A stretch of DNA of 53,248 bases from an uncultured Pirellulaceae bacterium. Its GTDB lineage: Bacteria > Planctomycetota > Planctomycetia > Pirellulales > Pirellulaceae. The position numbers were made by a program, and so were the translations under genes. Below, piece after piece: positions 42,229 through 50,562 of this stretch (its first letter is position 1; each line of letters starts with the position of its first letter). Location of the stretch: assembly GCA_938040995.1 (NCBI GenBank), contig CALHZT010000182.1, forward strand, positions 1-53,248, in the 5' to 3' direction. A model generated the notes under the pieces. It searched no databases. It was not told the origin of the DNA and saw nothing but the letters and a program-made list of their open reading frames with translations.

Positions 42229-43518
42229 CTACGTCACCTTGTCAATAATCAGCTTCGGCTCAGCCACTGGGCTATCGGAGAACTCGATCGCCGACTGAAT
42301 CATTTCGCCAATCTTCTTTCGCATCGCATCAGGTGCGAACAGATTCACAAGTGGTTGGGAAGGTTCGACCTTGTCACCAATTCGGACCAGCATTTCGAGA
42401 CCAACCGAATGATCCAGCTTGTCGCCTTGCTGCTTGCGCCCGCCCTTCATCTCGATAATTGCCATGCCAAGTTGTTCGGCATCAATCCCTGAAACAAAAC
42501 CGGCTTGCTCTGCCAGAACCTCGGACGCATCGGCTACCGCTAGTTTCGCATCGGGGTCACCACCCTGAGCCGCAATCATATGCCGGAACTTTTCATAGCC
42601 GGCTCCGCTTGAAACTTTGACTGCCAAAGTCGCGATTCCTGCATTGGAATCTTCGGCGACTCCAGCCAGTCGCATCAGTTCGCCGCCCAATGCCAACGTT
42701 ACCTCCATCAGGTCTTTTGGACCCTCTCCGCGAAGCGCCGCCATCGACTCGTTGACTTCGACTGCATTCCCAACCATGCGACCCAATGGCTGGTTCATAT
42801 CTGTGATGAGAGCGGAAGTCTTCACATTCATACTTTTCCCAGTGCCAACCAGCGACTGGGCAAGGGCTGTTGCTTCTTCCGGCGACTTCATGAAAGCGCC
42901 GGTTCCACACTTCACATCCAGCACAAGTGCATTGAGTCCTTCCGCAAGCTTCTTGCTCATTATGCTGGACGTAATCAGTGGAACCGATTTGACAGTCCCC
43001 GTGATGTCCCGCAGCCGGTAGAGCTTGCGATCGGCTGGCGCGAGAGTTTTCGAGGCGGCAGTGATCACGCAGCCAAAGTCTTCCACGATGGAACGAATTT
43101 CGTCCAGCGGCAGTTCGGCATTGAAACCCGGGATCGATTCGAGCTTGTCGAGAGTTCCCCCCGTCGGTCCAAGTCCCCGGCCTGAGATCATTGGCACGCT
43201 CAAACCGCAGCAAGCCAGAAGAGGTGCCAGAATCAATGAGACTTTGTCACCGATTCCGCCAGTCGAATGTTTGTCGACCATTGGGCGGCTGTCGGCTGGC
43301 CAATGCATGGTTTCACCGGAACTCAGCATTTCGAAAGTCAGGCATGCTGTTTCTTCAGGATTCATGTCCTTGATGCAGATCGCCATGGCAAGTGCTGCCA
43401 TTTGTGCATCGCTGATTCGCTCTGCGGTGAATTCACGCACCGCGAATGAAATTTCGTCCGGGGACAAGGAGTTGCCATCACGTTTTTTTGAGATGATCTC
43501 GGAGATGTTCATCCGCAT
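42229..43518 (-). CDS. deoA: Thymidine / pyrimidine-nucleoside phosphorylase
   Basis: This cytoplasmic enzyme splits thymidine or deoxyuridine with phosphate to give base and 2-deoxyribose-1-phosphate. The 429-residue length is typical. The phosphate-binding loop VDKHSTGGIGDKVSLI, the family signature SGRGLGPTGGTLDKLESIPG, LITSSIMSKKLAEGLNALVL with catalytic lysine, and DVKCGTGAFMKS are all conserved. The order deoC, PNP, deoA on the minus strand points to one deoxyribonucleoside-use set. ATG 43518 or 43512 could start it. It is 654 bases from PNP, and this gap is filled with repeats. Confidence 0.93.
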   Translation of the reverse strand: MRMNISEIISKKRDGNSLSPDEISFAVREFTAERISDAQMAALAMAICIKDMNPEETACLTFEMLSSGETMHWPADSRPMVDKHSTGGIGDKVSLILAPLLACCGLSVPMISGRGLGPTGGTLDKLESIPGFNAELPLDEIRSIVEDFGCVITAASKTLAPADRKLYRLRDITGTVKSVPLITSSIMSKKLAEGLNALVLDVKCGTGAFMKSPEEATALAQSLVGTGKSMNVKTSALITDMNQPLGRMVGNAVEVNESMAALRGEGPKDLMEVTLALGGELMRLAGVAEDSNAGIATLAVKVSSGAGYEKFRHMIAAQGGDPDAKLAVADASEVLAEQAGFVSGIDAEQLGMAIIEMKGGRKQQGDKLDHSVGLEMLVRIGDKVEPSQPLVNLFAPDAMRKKIGEMIQSAIEFSDSPVAEPKLIIDKVT

Positions 43519-43681
43519 TTCTCGTCTCTGGAACTGTTCGTGCCTGACCGATGCGAATTATAGCTCGTTTCAGGCGGTAGGTTTCAATGCCAATGATGGT
43601 TTGTCGAGAGAACGCCCGCTTGCGTTAGATTGAGCCGCAATACGTTTCGTCGTTTCCGCAGACGGGAATCAGCGTTTTGCC

Positions 43682-43832
43682 TTTCCCGCGCAGGCGGGAG
43701 CCCACATCTCGTCTTTCCCGCGCAGGCGGGAATCCAGCGCATCGTTTTGGCGGTTTCGGGCAGGAGACGAGTTTGAAGAGCAGGGTGCTGCTACTGGGTC
43801 CCCGCGTTCGCGGGGAAGGCGGCTGAAGGCCC
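43682..43832 (-). repeat. REP-family block, copy C (opposite orientation)
   Basis: Two TTTCCCGCGCAGGCGGGA palindromes (43683-43699 and 43715-43732 area) and then CCCCGCGTTCGCGGGG (43800-43815), flanked by GGCGGCTGAAGGCC. These are the reverse complement of the modules in the elements at 10.4 and 22.0 kb, but without the GGATCGTTCGAG ends. A near-identical block follows 310 bases later. Confidence 0.8.
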
Positions 43833-43991
43833 GGCGACGGGGAGAGGCCTCATTGTGGCTTTGAAGCGTTTTGCGACACGCATCTCGATTGCATTTGAAT
43901 ATCGATTGACGAACAAGGAATTTCGAATGACGAAGTGACGGCGGTATCGCCGGGCGAAAACTCGTGCAGCACGCGATGCGAGTTGCCCGTT

Positions 43992-44144
43992 TTTCCCGCG
44001 CAGGCGGGAATTCAAATCTCGTCTTTCCCGCGCAGGCGGGAATCCAGCGAATCGTTTTGGCGGTTACGGGCAGGAGACGAGTTTGAAGAGCAGGGTGCTG
44101 CTACTGGGTCCCCGCGTTCGCGGGGAAGACGGCTGGAGGCCGTC
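43992..44144 (-). repeat. REP-family block, copy D (310 bases from copy C)
   Basis: Matches copy C almost base for base (AATCCAGCG at 44041 against 43731, then ATCGTTTTGGCGGTT..GGGCAGGAGACGAG, GTGCTGCTACTGGGTCCCCG). Ends about 30 bases before the PNP stop, so it is in the 3' untranslated part of PNP and in the deoA leader. A hairpin with a three-base bulge lies just before it (CGGGC..AACTCG at about 43949 with CGAGTTGCCCG). Between 43519 and 43681 and between copies I see no gene. Confidence 0.8.
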
Positions 44145-44172
44145 GGTTGGAGAAGCAATCTGCCGGCGACTT

Positions 44173-44997
44173 TTACAGGCCGGCGAGAACACCTCGCACA
44201 ATTTTGGTCATCTTCGGCTCGGCAATTGAAGCGGCATCGACGACTTCCTGCCCGGACGTTTCTTCCAGCTGGTCGGGGCGGCAGAGATTGGTGACGGCAG
44301 AAAGAGCCAACACGCGCAGCCCTTCATGAACCGCAACGATGACTTCGGGCACCGTCGACATGCCAACCATGTCGGCACCGAGTGTTCGCAGCATCCGATA
44401 CTCGGCTCGCGTCTCATAAGTCGGCCCGGTCATCGCGCCGTAGACACCCGTGTGGGCTTCAAAATCGTTTTCGCGGGCGATCTTTTTTGCTTGCTCAATC
44501 AACTCCGGATCGTAAGGCGACGACATGTCCGGGAAACGCGGCCCAAGGTTCTCATCGTTCACGCCGATGAGCGGGTTCCGAAACATCAAATTGATATGGT
44601 CATCGAGGATGACGACATCCGCTGATTTATACTTCGGGTTCAAACCGCCACTGGCGTTGGAGACGACGAGGACTTCGATCCCAAGCTTCTTCATGACTCG
44701 GACCGGAAACGCGACGTTGTCAATCGGGTAACCTTCGTAGTAGTGGAAGCGACCGGCCATCGTTACCACCGGCACACCTTCGACTGTTCCGCAAAGCAAT
44801 TCCCGTTTGTGACCGATGACGTTCGAGCCAGCGGGAAAGCCGGGGATGTCCGCATATGGAATCGTCGTGGTCGACTCCAGTTGCGATGAGAAATTGCCCA
44901 GCCCGCTTCCGAGAATGATGCCAGCGCGGGGCGTTATTGGGCACAAGTCGCGGATATAGGTGGCGGCTTCGGTGATGCGAGGTGCGAGGTGTAACAT
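44173..44997 (-). CDS. Purine nucleoside phosphorylase (trimeric type)
   Basis: A cytoplasmic phosphorylase that releases purine bases from (deoxy)inosine or (deoxy)guanosine. The 274-residue protein has the low-molecular-mass PNP signature: IILGSGLGNFSSQL (phosphate site), GHKRELLCGTVEGVPVV, MAGRFHYYEGYP, SNASGGLNP, and GPTYETRAEYRMLRTLGADMVGMSTVPE with the conserved Glu and Met for purine and ribose binding. It lies between deoC and deoA, consistent with a role in deoxynucleoside salvage or catabolism. Symbols used in other bacteria are punA or pnp-like; I leave it blank to avoid confusion with PNPase. Confidence 0.95.
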   Translation of the reverse strand: MLHLAPRITEAATYIRDLCPITPRAGIILGSGLGNFSSQLESTTTIPYADIPGFPAGSNVIGHKRELLCGTVEGVPVVTMAGRFHYYEGYPIDNVAFPVRVMKKLGIEVLVVSNASGGLNPKYKSADVVILDDHINLMFRNPLIGVNDENLGPRFPDMSSPYDPELIEQAKKIARENDFEAHTGVYGAMTGPTYETRAEYRMLRTLGADMVGMSTVPEVIVAVHEGLRVLALSAVTNLCRPDQLEETSGQEVVDAASIAEPKMTKIVRGVLAGL

Positions 44998-45062
44998 TTG
45001 AATAGTCTTCGATGGAAATTCCGGCTAAAGCCCAATAATGCTCAAACGATTTGAATTCACAG

Positions 45063-45157
45063 GTAGTGGATCTTGTTAAAGATCCCTCCGTCGTCCGCGA
45101 AAAACGTCGTCCGCGACAAGCGATGTTGCTGCAAGGATCTTTAACAAGATCCACTAC
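45063..45157. repeat. Perfect 23-bp inverted repeat element between deoC and PNP
   Basis: Bases 45063-45085 (GTAGTGGATCTTGTTAAAGATCC in full; 23 bases) are the exact reverse complement of 45135-45157. The 49-base centre contains a direct repeat, GTCGTCCGCG, at two places. The 95-bp unit is non-coding and sits in the 194-base spacer of the deoxyribonucleoside gene set. It is unlike the REP family 1 kb away. Confidence 0.9.
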
Positions 45158-45191
45158 GAACTGAAGTGACGTCGTTTTCTATTATTGGCGT

Positions 45192-45905
45192 TTAATAACC
45201 TTCCTGTTGGCTGGCCTCGCCAGTCACAATCGCCTCGGACGAACTCGAGCCCAGTCGCGTTGCGCCGAGGTCTCGCATCTTTACAGCATCTTCGTAGCTT
45301 CTGACGCCTCCCGACGCTTTCACTCCGACTGCCTCGCTGCAAGACTTGCGCATCAGGGCGATGTCATGCTCGGTGGCTCCGGTGTATCCGTAATTGCCAG
45401 CGTCGTCCTTTTTGTATCCGAATCCAGTCGACGTTTTTACATAATCGACACCGAGCGATTCGCAGATTTCGCAAAGCTTCACCTTGTGATCATCGTTCGC
45501 CACAAAATCTGTCTCGAAGATGACCTTCAGGATCGCGCCCTCTGACTCGGCGACTTTCTTCACCGCCGCAATGTCCTCGCGAACGTAGTCCCAGTCTTCC
45601 TGCAGGACTTTGCCAACGTTGACAACCATATCGAGCTCGACGGCTCCATCCCGACACGCGACTTGGGCCTCAAACGCTTTGACTTCGGACGCGTTCGAGC
45701 CATGTGGAAAACCGATCACCGTGCCGACTCCGACCTCGGAATCCTTCAGAAGCTCGGCAGCCAGTTTGATCGTGTATGGCTTGACGCACACGGAAGCCAC
45801 GTTCAGCTTCGCAGCCGTTTCGCAACCGGATTTGATGTCGTCATCCACCAAAGTCGGGTGGAGCAGCGCATGGTCGATAAGTTTGGCTATTTCAGTCGCT
45901 GACAT
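45192..45905 (-). CDS. deoC: Deoxyribose-phosphate aldolase
   Basis: Class I aldolase that cleaves 2-deoxyribose-5-phosphate to glyceraldehyde-3-phosphate and acetaldehyde. The 237-residue protein has the conserved DMVVNVGKV (acid/base Asp), the Schiff-base lysine in VKTSTGFGY (Lys157), and the second active-site lysine in VKASGGVRSY (Lys196). It completes the pathway begun by the phosphorylases next to it; phosphopentomutase (deoB) is not in the window. First gene of the set on the minus strand. Confidence 0.96.
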   Translation of the reverse strand: MSATEIAKLIDHALLHPTLVDDDIKSGCETAAKLNVASVCVKPYTIKLAAELLKDSEVGVGTVIGFPHGSNASEVKAFEAQVACRDGAVELDMVVNVGKVLQEDWDYVREDIAAVKKVAESEGAILKVIFETDFVANDDHKVKLCEICESLGVDYVKTSTGFGYKKDDAGNYGYTGATEHDIALMRKSCSEAVGVKASGGVRSYEDAVKMRDLGATRLGSSSSEAIVTGEASQQEGY

Positions 45906-46276
45906 TTGATCTTCTTGGTGATGCGGGGTTGCTCAGACTCTCAATTGGTTCACTCTTTTCGCGCCTTTCCATGGTCGGACAGGCACATTCTGCTGGCGTC
46001 TTTCGTAGCAGATTGGCCGTTATATCGCATCGGCAGCCAGAATTGGGGCGGTAATCTGTAGGCTTTGGAGAGGTGGTGCTGCCCTCGTTCGTGTGCGGTC
46101 GGTCCGCGACCAGCTACAGAATCGCTACGATTTAGCGTTAGATTCACCGGTATATTAGTCCCGCCCGGCGAATCTCTTGATTTGGGTCCCTCGAGTTGTC
46201 GAATCAAGTTCCTTGATGGAGGGAACCGCGGTTGCAATGAAAAGGTCAGATGATAGATTATGAGGCTTGTTTAAGG

Positions 46277-46316
46277 GTAAATTTGTAGTTTGTGTTGTTT
46301 TGTAAATTTGTAGTTT
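46277..46316. repeat. Pair of 15-bp direct repeats upstream of rpsO
   Basis: GTAAATTTGTAGTTT occurs at 46277-46291 and again at 46302-46316, 25 bases apart, in an AT-rich stretch that contrasts with the rest of the window. TTGACA follows at 46321. The spacing fits an upstream regulatory site, but no matching -10 box is clear. Confidence 0.55.
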
Positions 46317-46375
46317 TGTTTTGACAGTTTGAGGAGACGAGTGCTTCTGGCCAAGCGGGCACCAACCTTGCGTAA

Positions 46376-46450
46376 TTGAAGGTTGCCCTGGGCGTCGCAC
46401 TGGATCGTAAACTGAAGAAGGAAGAGCTGATCAGCTCGATTGCGGAATAA
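46376..46450 (+). other. Possible leader peptide or gene remnant before rpsO
   Basis: Read in frame from TTG 46376, this encodes a 24-residue basic/acidic helix ([20 protein letters not shown] then SIAE) ending in TAA at 46448-46450, two bases before rpsO ATG 46453. The composition looks protein-like, and a 14-bp perfect palindrome, GAGCTGATCAGCTC, is at 46424-46437. rpsO has no good Shine-Dalgarno, so coupling to this peptide is conceivable. A remnant of an upstream gene tail is equally possible. No ribosome site precedes TTG. Confidence 0.3.
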
Positions 46451-46452
46451 AG

Positions 46453-46722
46453 ATGACCATTACCAAAGAGCAGAAGCAAAAAGTTGTTCAGGAACACAAG
46501 CGTGGCGATTCGGATACCGGATCTCCCGAAGTTCAGATCGCGATTCTAACCGAACGAATCAACGCTCTGACTGAGCACATGCGGATGCACAAGAAGGATT
46601 TCTCCACGCGGAGAGGTTTGTTGGCCATGGTCAGTCGTCGCCGAAGCCTGTTGGATTACTTGAAGGGAATCGACCCTCAACGGTATCTCGATATCATCGG
46701 CAAGCTTGCTATCCGTAAATAG
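46453..46722 (+). CDS. rpsO: Small ribosomal subunit protein uS15
   Basis: S15 binds the central domain of 16S rRNA and helps assemble the 30S subunit. The 89-residue length and the sequence [40 protein letters not shown] and [17 protein letters not shown] are textbook S15. It precedes pnp in the same direction, the classical rpsO-pnp order. In other bacteria S15 represses its own translation through a leader structure; a palindrome just upstream could play that part here. Confidence 0.98.
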   Translation: MTITKEQKQKVVQEHKRGDSDTGSPEVQIAILTERINALTEHMRMHKKDFSTRRGLLAMVSRRRSLLDYLKGIDPQRYLDIIGKLAIRK

Positions 46723-47063
46723 CTTTCATGGATTCAGTGGCGGTCGATTGTCGGCTGTCACTTTTTCTTGCGAATGTTATTCGCTTCTTTCATCTTTGAT
46801 GCACGTTCCGCAGGCGGCTTGAGTGATTTTTTCAAGTCGGTTTTTGCACGTTCATCGGTGTTCGTAGGGCTCATGGATGTTGGCCCATTCTTTCGGTGAT
46901 CATTGCTTTCGTCATTTCTGGCGAAGCTGTTTTTGATCGTCAGGTTTGAACAACCAATGTCGACTGATGAGTTTATGCGGTCGATTGCTACTGGTCTTCT
47001 ATTGCAGGTCGTCAAAACGCCCGTTCGACAATTGGTCGGCGGTTAATTGAAAAGGGTTTGATT
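46723..47063. other. rpsO-pnp intergenic region, no gene seen
   Basis: A 341-base gap, longer than usual for rpsO-pnp. An 85-codon ORF on the minus strand (46758-47015) is basic and low in complexity and I do not accept it. No terminator or clear hairpin was found, though in other bacteria this gap holds an RNase III site that PNPase uses for its own control. Confidence 0.4.
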
Positions 47064-49190
47064 GTGGAAAAAGTAAGAGTTGAAAAGCAGATTGGTGATT
47101 ACACACTTTCGTTCGAAACCGGCTGGTTGGCGAAGCAGGCCTCTGGCTGTGTGATTGTTCAAATGGGTGAGACGGTTGTACTTTGTGCATCCACGACCGG
47201 CTCGCCGCGACCGGGAATCGACTTCTTCCCGCTGACATGTGACTACCGTGAGCGACTCGCCGCGGCCGGTAAATTTCCCGGTGGCTTCCTGAAACGGGAA
47301 GGCCGCCCAACCATGAAAGAAACGCTCACCTCGCGTTTGATGGATCGCCCGCTGCGACCCAACTTTCCAAAGTGGTTCAAGGATGAAGTGCAGTGCCAGG
47401 CGATGGTGATCTCCAGCGATCAGCAAAACGATGGCGACGTACTCGCGATGAACGGTGCCGCTTTGGCACTCCACATTTCGAAGATGCCTTTCAACGGGCC
47501 TGTTGCTTCGATCCGATTGGGACGAGTCGACGAGAAGTTTGTGCCGTTCCCGACTGTTGAGCAGCTCGAAGAGAGCGATCTCGACATCATCATTTCCGGT
47601 AGCAAAGAATCGGTCCTGATGATCGAAGGCTTCGCCCGCGAAATGCCAGAAGACACCATGCTCGAAGCCATCGCTGCGGCTCACGGTTACATTCGTGAGA
47701 TTTGCGAATTGATGGACGAGTTTTACTCGAAAGCAAACGTCGAAAAAGCCGAGTACACTCCACCAGAGGACGACGGACTATTCGACAAGGTCAAGAACGC
47801 TTACCACGCCAAGCTGAAGGATGCGAAAGGCACCGAGGGCAAAGCGGCTCGTCGCGAAGCTTGTGGCGCTGTCAAAGAAGCCGCCATCGCCGAGTTTATC
47901 CCAAACCCGGACGCGGACGACGCGATCTGCATGAGGCGTTTCAAGTCGGTATGGCATGATGTCGAAGCCGTCGTGATTCGCGAACTGATTCTGGAAGGCA
48001 AGCGACCTGACGGTCGTGACGGAAACACGCTTCGAGCCATCGATTGCCATGTCGGCGTTCTGCCTCGAACACACGGTTCGTCTGTGTTCCAACGCGGCGA
48101 AACTCAGTCACTGGTTTCCATCACGCTCGGTACGGGACGTGATGAGCAGCGAGTCGACGGGTTGGGCGAAGAGTACTCGAAGAAATTCATGCTCGATTAC
48201 AACTTCCCACCGTTCTCGGTTGGCGAGTGCCGTCCAATTCGTGGACCTGGTCGTCGTGAAATTGGTCACGGTGCCCTGGCGGAGCGAAGTGTCAAACCTG
48301 TCATTCCAGATCCGGAAGTTTTCCCGTACACAATTCGTGTCATCTCGGACATTCTCGAATCGAACGGTTCCAGCTCGATGGCATCCGTTTGCGGTGCGAC
48401 GCTTGGTCTGATGGACGCCGGCGTACCGATCACCAATCCGGTGGCTGGTATCTCGGTCGGTCTGGTTCAGGAAGGCGACGATTACATGTTGCTGACTGAC
48501 ATCATTGGCGACGAAGATCACTTCGGCGATATGGACTTCAAGATTGCCGGAACGCAAAACGGCATTACGGGCATCCAGCTCGACTTGAAGATCCAGGGGA
48601 TCAGCGAAGAGATCTGTCGCAAGACGTTGGCTCAGTCGCGTGAGGCTCGCATCGAAATTCTTCGGTCGATGCTCAGCACGATCCAGCGGCCACGCGAAGA
48701 GCAGTCGCAGTACGCTCCCCGTCTTCTTCGGACTCATATTGATCCGCAGAAGATCGGTATGCTCATTGGTCCTGGTGGAAAAGTCATTCGTGGCATCCAG
48801 GAATCCACCGGAGCCGTCATCGAAGTCGATGACAGCGGTACGGTTACGATCGCCAGCCCGAATGCAGAGTGGGCGCAAACGGCGATGGATCAGGTTGAAG
48901 CCATCACGGCATCCGTTCAGGTTGGCAAGATCTACGAAGGTCGCGTCACGAGCATCAAGGACTTTGGCGCATTCGTCGAGATCCTGCCAGGTCGCGACGG
49001 GCTTTGCCACATCAGCGAGATGTCAGACGGTTACGTCAGCAACGTCAATGACGTTTGCAAAGTCGGTGATTCGATGAAAGTCAAAGTCATCGCCGTTGAC
49101 GACCAGAACCGCGTCAAGCTCAGCCGCAAGGCAGCTTACGAAGAGTTGGGCATCGAAGACGAAGTCGCCTCGGCATCCGCCGAAGGTTAG
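47064..49190 (+). CDS. pnp: Polynucleotide phosphorylase (PNPase)
   Basis: A trimeric 3'-5' exoribonuclease that uses phosphate to degrade RNA. The 708-residue protein has the two RNase PH-like halves (first about 1-215; second about 305-540, with GDEDHFGDMDFKIAGTQNGI and LDLKIQGI), an intervening helical domain, a KH domain (about 545-610, IGMLIGPGGKVIRGIQ) and an S1 domain (about 617-690, GKIYEGRVTSIKDFGAFVEI). GTG 47064 is chosen because AAAAGGG lies about seven bases upstream; TTG 47058 would be too close. Followed by a strong terminator. Confidence 0.97.
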   Translation: MEKVRVEKQIGDYTLSFETGWLAKQASGCVIVQMGETVVLCASTTGSPRPGIDFFPLTCDYRERLAAAGKFPGGFLKREGRPTMKETLTSRLMDRPLRPNFPKWFKDEVQCQAMVISSDQQNDGDVLAMNGAALALHISKMPFNGPVASIRLGRVDEKFVPFPTVEQLEESDLDIIISGSKESVLMIEGFAREMPEDTMLEAIAAAHGYIREICELMDEFYSKANVEKAEYTPPEDDGLFDKVKNAYHAKLKDAKGTEGKAARREACGAVKEAAIAEFIPNPDADDAICMRRFKSVWHDVEAVVIRELILEGKRPDGRDGNTLRAIDCHVGVLPRTHGSSVFQRGETQSLVSITLGTGRDEQRVDGLGEEYSKKFMLDYNFPPFSVGECRPIRGPGRREIGHGALAERSVKPVIPDPEVFPYTIRVISDILESNGSSSMASVCGATLGLMDAGVPITNPVAGISVGLVQEGDDYMLLTDIIGDEDHFGDMDFKIAGTQNGITGIQLDLKIQGISEEICRKTLAQSREARIEILRSMLSTIQRPREEQSQYAPRLLRTHIDPQKIGMLIGPGGKVIRGIQESTGAVIEVDDSGTVTIASPNAEWAQTAMDQVEAITASVQVGKIYEGRVTSIKDFGAFVEILPGRDGLCHISEMSDGYVSNVNDVCKVGDSMKVKVIAVDDQNRVKLSRKAAYEELGIEDEVASASAEG

Positions 49191-49225
49191 TTTTCGCTAA
49201 TCAGTCATTGTTGATTCAGAACTTG

Positions 49226-49256
49226 AACGGCAGCCGACAAACGGCTGCCGTTTTTT
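49226..49256 (+). terminator. Intrinsic terminator of pnp
   Basis: AACGGCAGCCG (49226-49236) pairs with CGGCTGCCGTT (49242-49252) around loop ACAAA, followed by TTTT. It ends the rpsO-pnp transcript 36 bases after the stop codon. Confidence 0.92.
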
Positions 49257-49305
49257 CGTGGAGTGTTGGTTAGTGTATTGTTTTCCCACTCAAACGATCG
49301 AAGTC

Positions 49306-49451
49306 CCCGGCGAGCCGGCTGCGTCAGCTGCCGGGTGTGCGCCATGAGAAGGATTGTAGAATTCGTGCATTCTACAGTTTCATCGTGACTCACAGCTTCC
49401 GGAATCCGCGAGCAGTTCCCACCCGGCAGCTGACGCAGCCGGCTCGCCGGG
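49306..49451. repeat. Perfect 32-bp inverted repeat element (MITE-like) before the aldo/keto reductase
   Basis: The 32 bases 49306-49337 (from CCCGGCGAGCCGG to GCCGGGTG) are the exact reverse complement of 49420-49451. Inside the 82-base centre is a second hairpin, TGTAGAAT / ATTCTACA (about 49356-49377). The whole is 146 bp, GC-rich arms with an AT-richer middle, non-coding, and unlike the other repeats. It sits between the pnp terminator and the next gene. Confidence 0.92.
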
Positions 49452-49528
49452 TACGAACGTGCGTGGCCGAATCGTATACTCATGCCTTCATCAAGAAAAG
49501 AAAACTCCGAACGCGTTGGGGAACCTGA

Positions 49529-50542
49529 ATGACTTATGTTGCGGCAGAGGGGCGCTACAACGACATGGTCTACCGTCGTTGCGGCGAGAGTGGGTTGCGG
49601 CTGCCTGTGATTTCACTTGGGCTTTGGCACAACTTTGGGCACACCGCGGACTACGAAACGGCGACGGAGATTGCCACGACGGCGTTTGACGCCGGCATCA
49701 CGTACTTCGACCTCGCCAACAACTATGGCCCGCCGTACGGATCGGCTGAAGAGAATTTCGGCCGCATGATGACGACGACGTTCGCGCCTTATCGGGACGA
49801 GCTGATCATTGCGTCGAAGGCCGGGTACGACATGTGGCCCGGACCCTATGGTGACTGGGGCAGTCGAAAGTATCTGATTTCGAGTCTCGACCAGAGTCTC
49901 AAGCGGATGAATCTCGACTATGTCGATATCTTCTATCATCATCGGTTTGATCCAGAGACGCCGCTCGAAGAGACGATGGGTGCCCTTGATTCGATCGTGC
50001 GGCAGGGCAAGGCGTTATATGCGGGCATCTCGAATTATTCGAGCGAGCAGATGCAGCGGGCATCGAAAATTCTGAATAATCTGGGTACGCCGTGCCTGAT
50101 TCACCAACCGCGATATTCCATGTTCGACCGACATACGGAGCAGGACCAGCGGCTGGATACGCTGGAGCAGATTGGCAGCGGTTGTGCCGTGTTTTCGCCG
50201 CTCGCGCAAGGGTTGCTGACGGACAAATATCTCAAGGGCATTCCGGCTGACAGTCGTGCAGCGCTCGAGCACTTCCTCAAGAGCACAGATATTACGGACG
50301 ATCTACTGAAGGTCGTCGGCGAACTGAATGATATTGCTGCGAAACGCGGCCAGTCGCTGGCTCAGATGGCCATCGCCTGGGTGCTGCGCGACCCGCGAAT
50401 GACGTCGGCAATTATCGGAGCCAGCACGCCGGGACAGGTGACAGATTGTATCCAGTCGCTAAAGAACCTGGAGTTTGATGATGCAGAGCTCAAACGACTG
50501 GACGAGTTGTGTCCGCGTGAGACGTCGATCCTGTTTGGCTGA
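49529..50542 (+). CDS. Aldo/keto reductase (YghZ / GAP-reductase type)
   Basis: A cytoplasmic NADPH-dependent (beta/alpha)8 reductase of 337 residues. The catalytic tetrad is visible: Asp and Tyr in YFDLANNYGPPYGSAE, Lys in IIASKAGYDMWPGPYG and His in IFYHHRFDP. The family's cofactor loop (SPLAQGLLTDKYL, AIIGASTPGQV) is present. The GPPYGSAE and MWPGPYGDWGSRKYL stretches match the E. coli YghZ group, which reduces L-glyceraldehyde-3-phosphate and methylglyoxal; by similarity the substrate may be an aldehyde phosphate. Only 20 bases separate it from the convergent glucanase. Confidence 0.92.
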   Translation: MTYVAAEGRYNDMVYRRCGESGLRLPVISLGLWHNFGHTADYETATEIATTAFDAGITYFDLANNYGPPYGSAEENFGRMMTTTFAPYRDELIIASKAGYDMWPGPYGDWGSRKYLISSLDQSLKRMNLDYVDIFYHHRFDPETPLEETMGALDSIVRQGKALYAGISNYSSEQMQRASKILNNLGTPCLIHQPRYSMFDRHTEQDQRLDTLEQIGSGCAVFSPLAQGLLTDKYLKGIPADSRAALEHFLKSTDITDDLLKVVGELNDIAAKRGQSLAQMAIAWVLRDPRMTSAIIGASTPGQVTDCIQSLKNLEFDDAELKRLDELCPRETSILFG

Positions 50543-50562
50543 TCCTTGGGCTGGATTCAACA

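Larger units (their letters stand above)
45906..46452. other. Divergent promoter region between deoC and rpsO
   Basis: A 547-base gap with no accepted gene. An AT-rich section near 46260-46330 carries a direct repeat (46277-46316) and TTGACA at 46321. The last 75 bases look coding for a short peptide that stops just before rpsO (see 46376-46450). The promoters of deoC and rpsO must lie here. Confidence 0.5.

Noticed and set aside
46758..47015. 85-codon basic ORF on the minus strand between rpsO and pnp
   Set aside because: Low-complexity Lys/Ser/Asn-rich end, no ribosome site, and would break the usual rpsO-pnp co-transcription.
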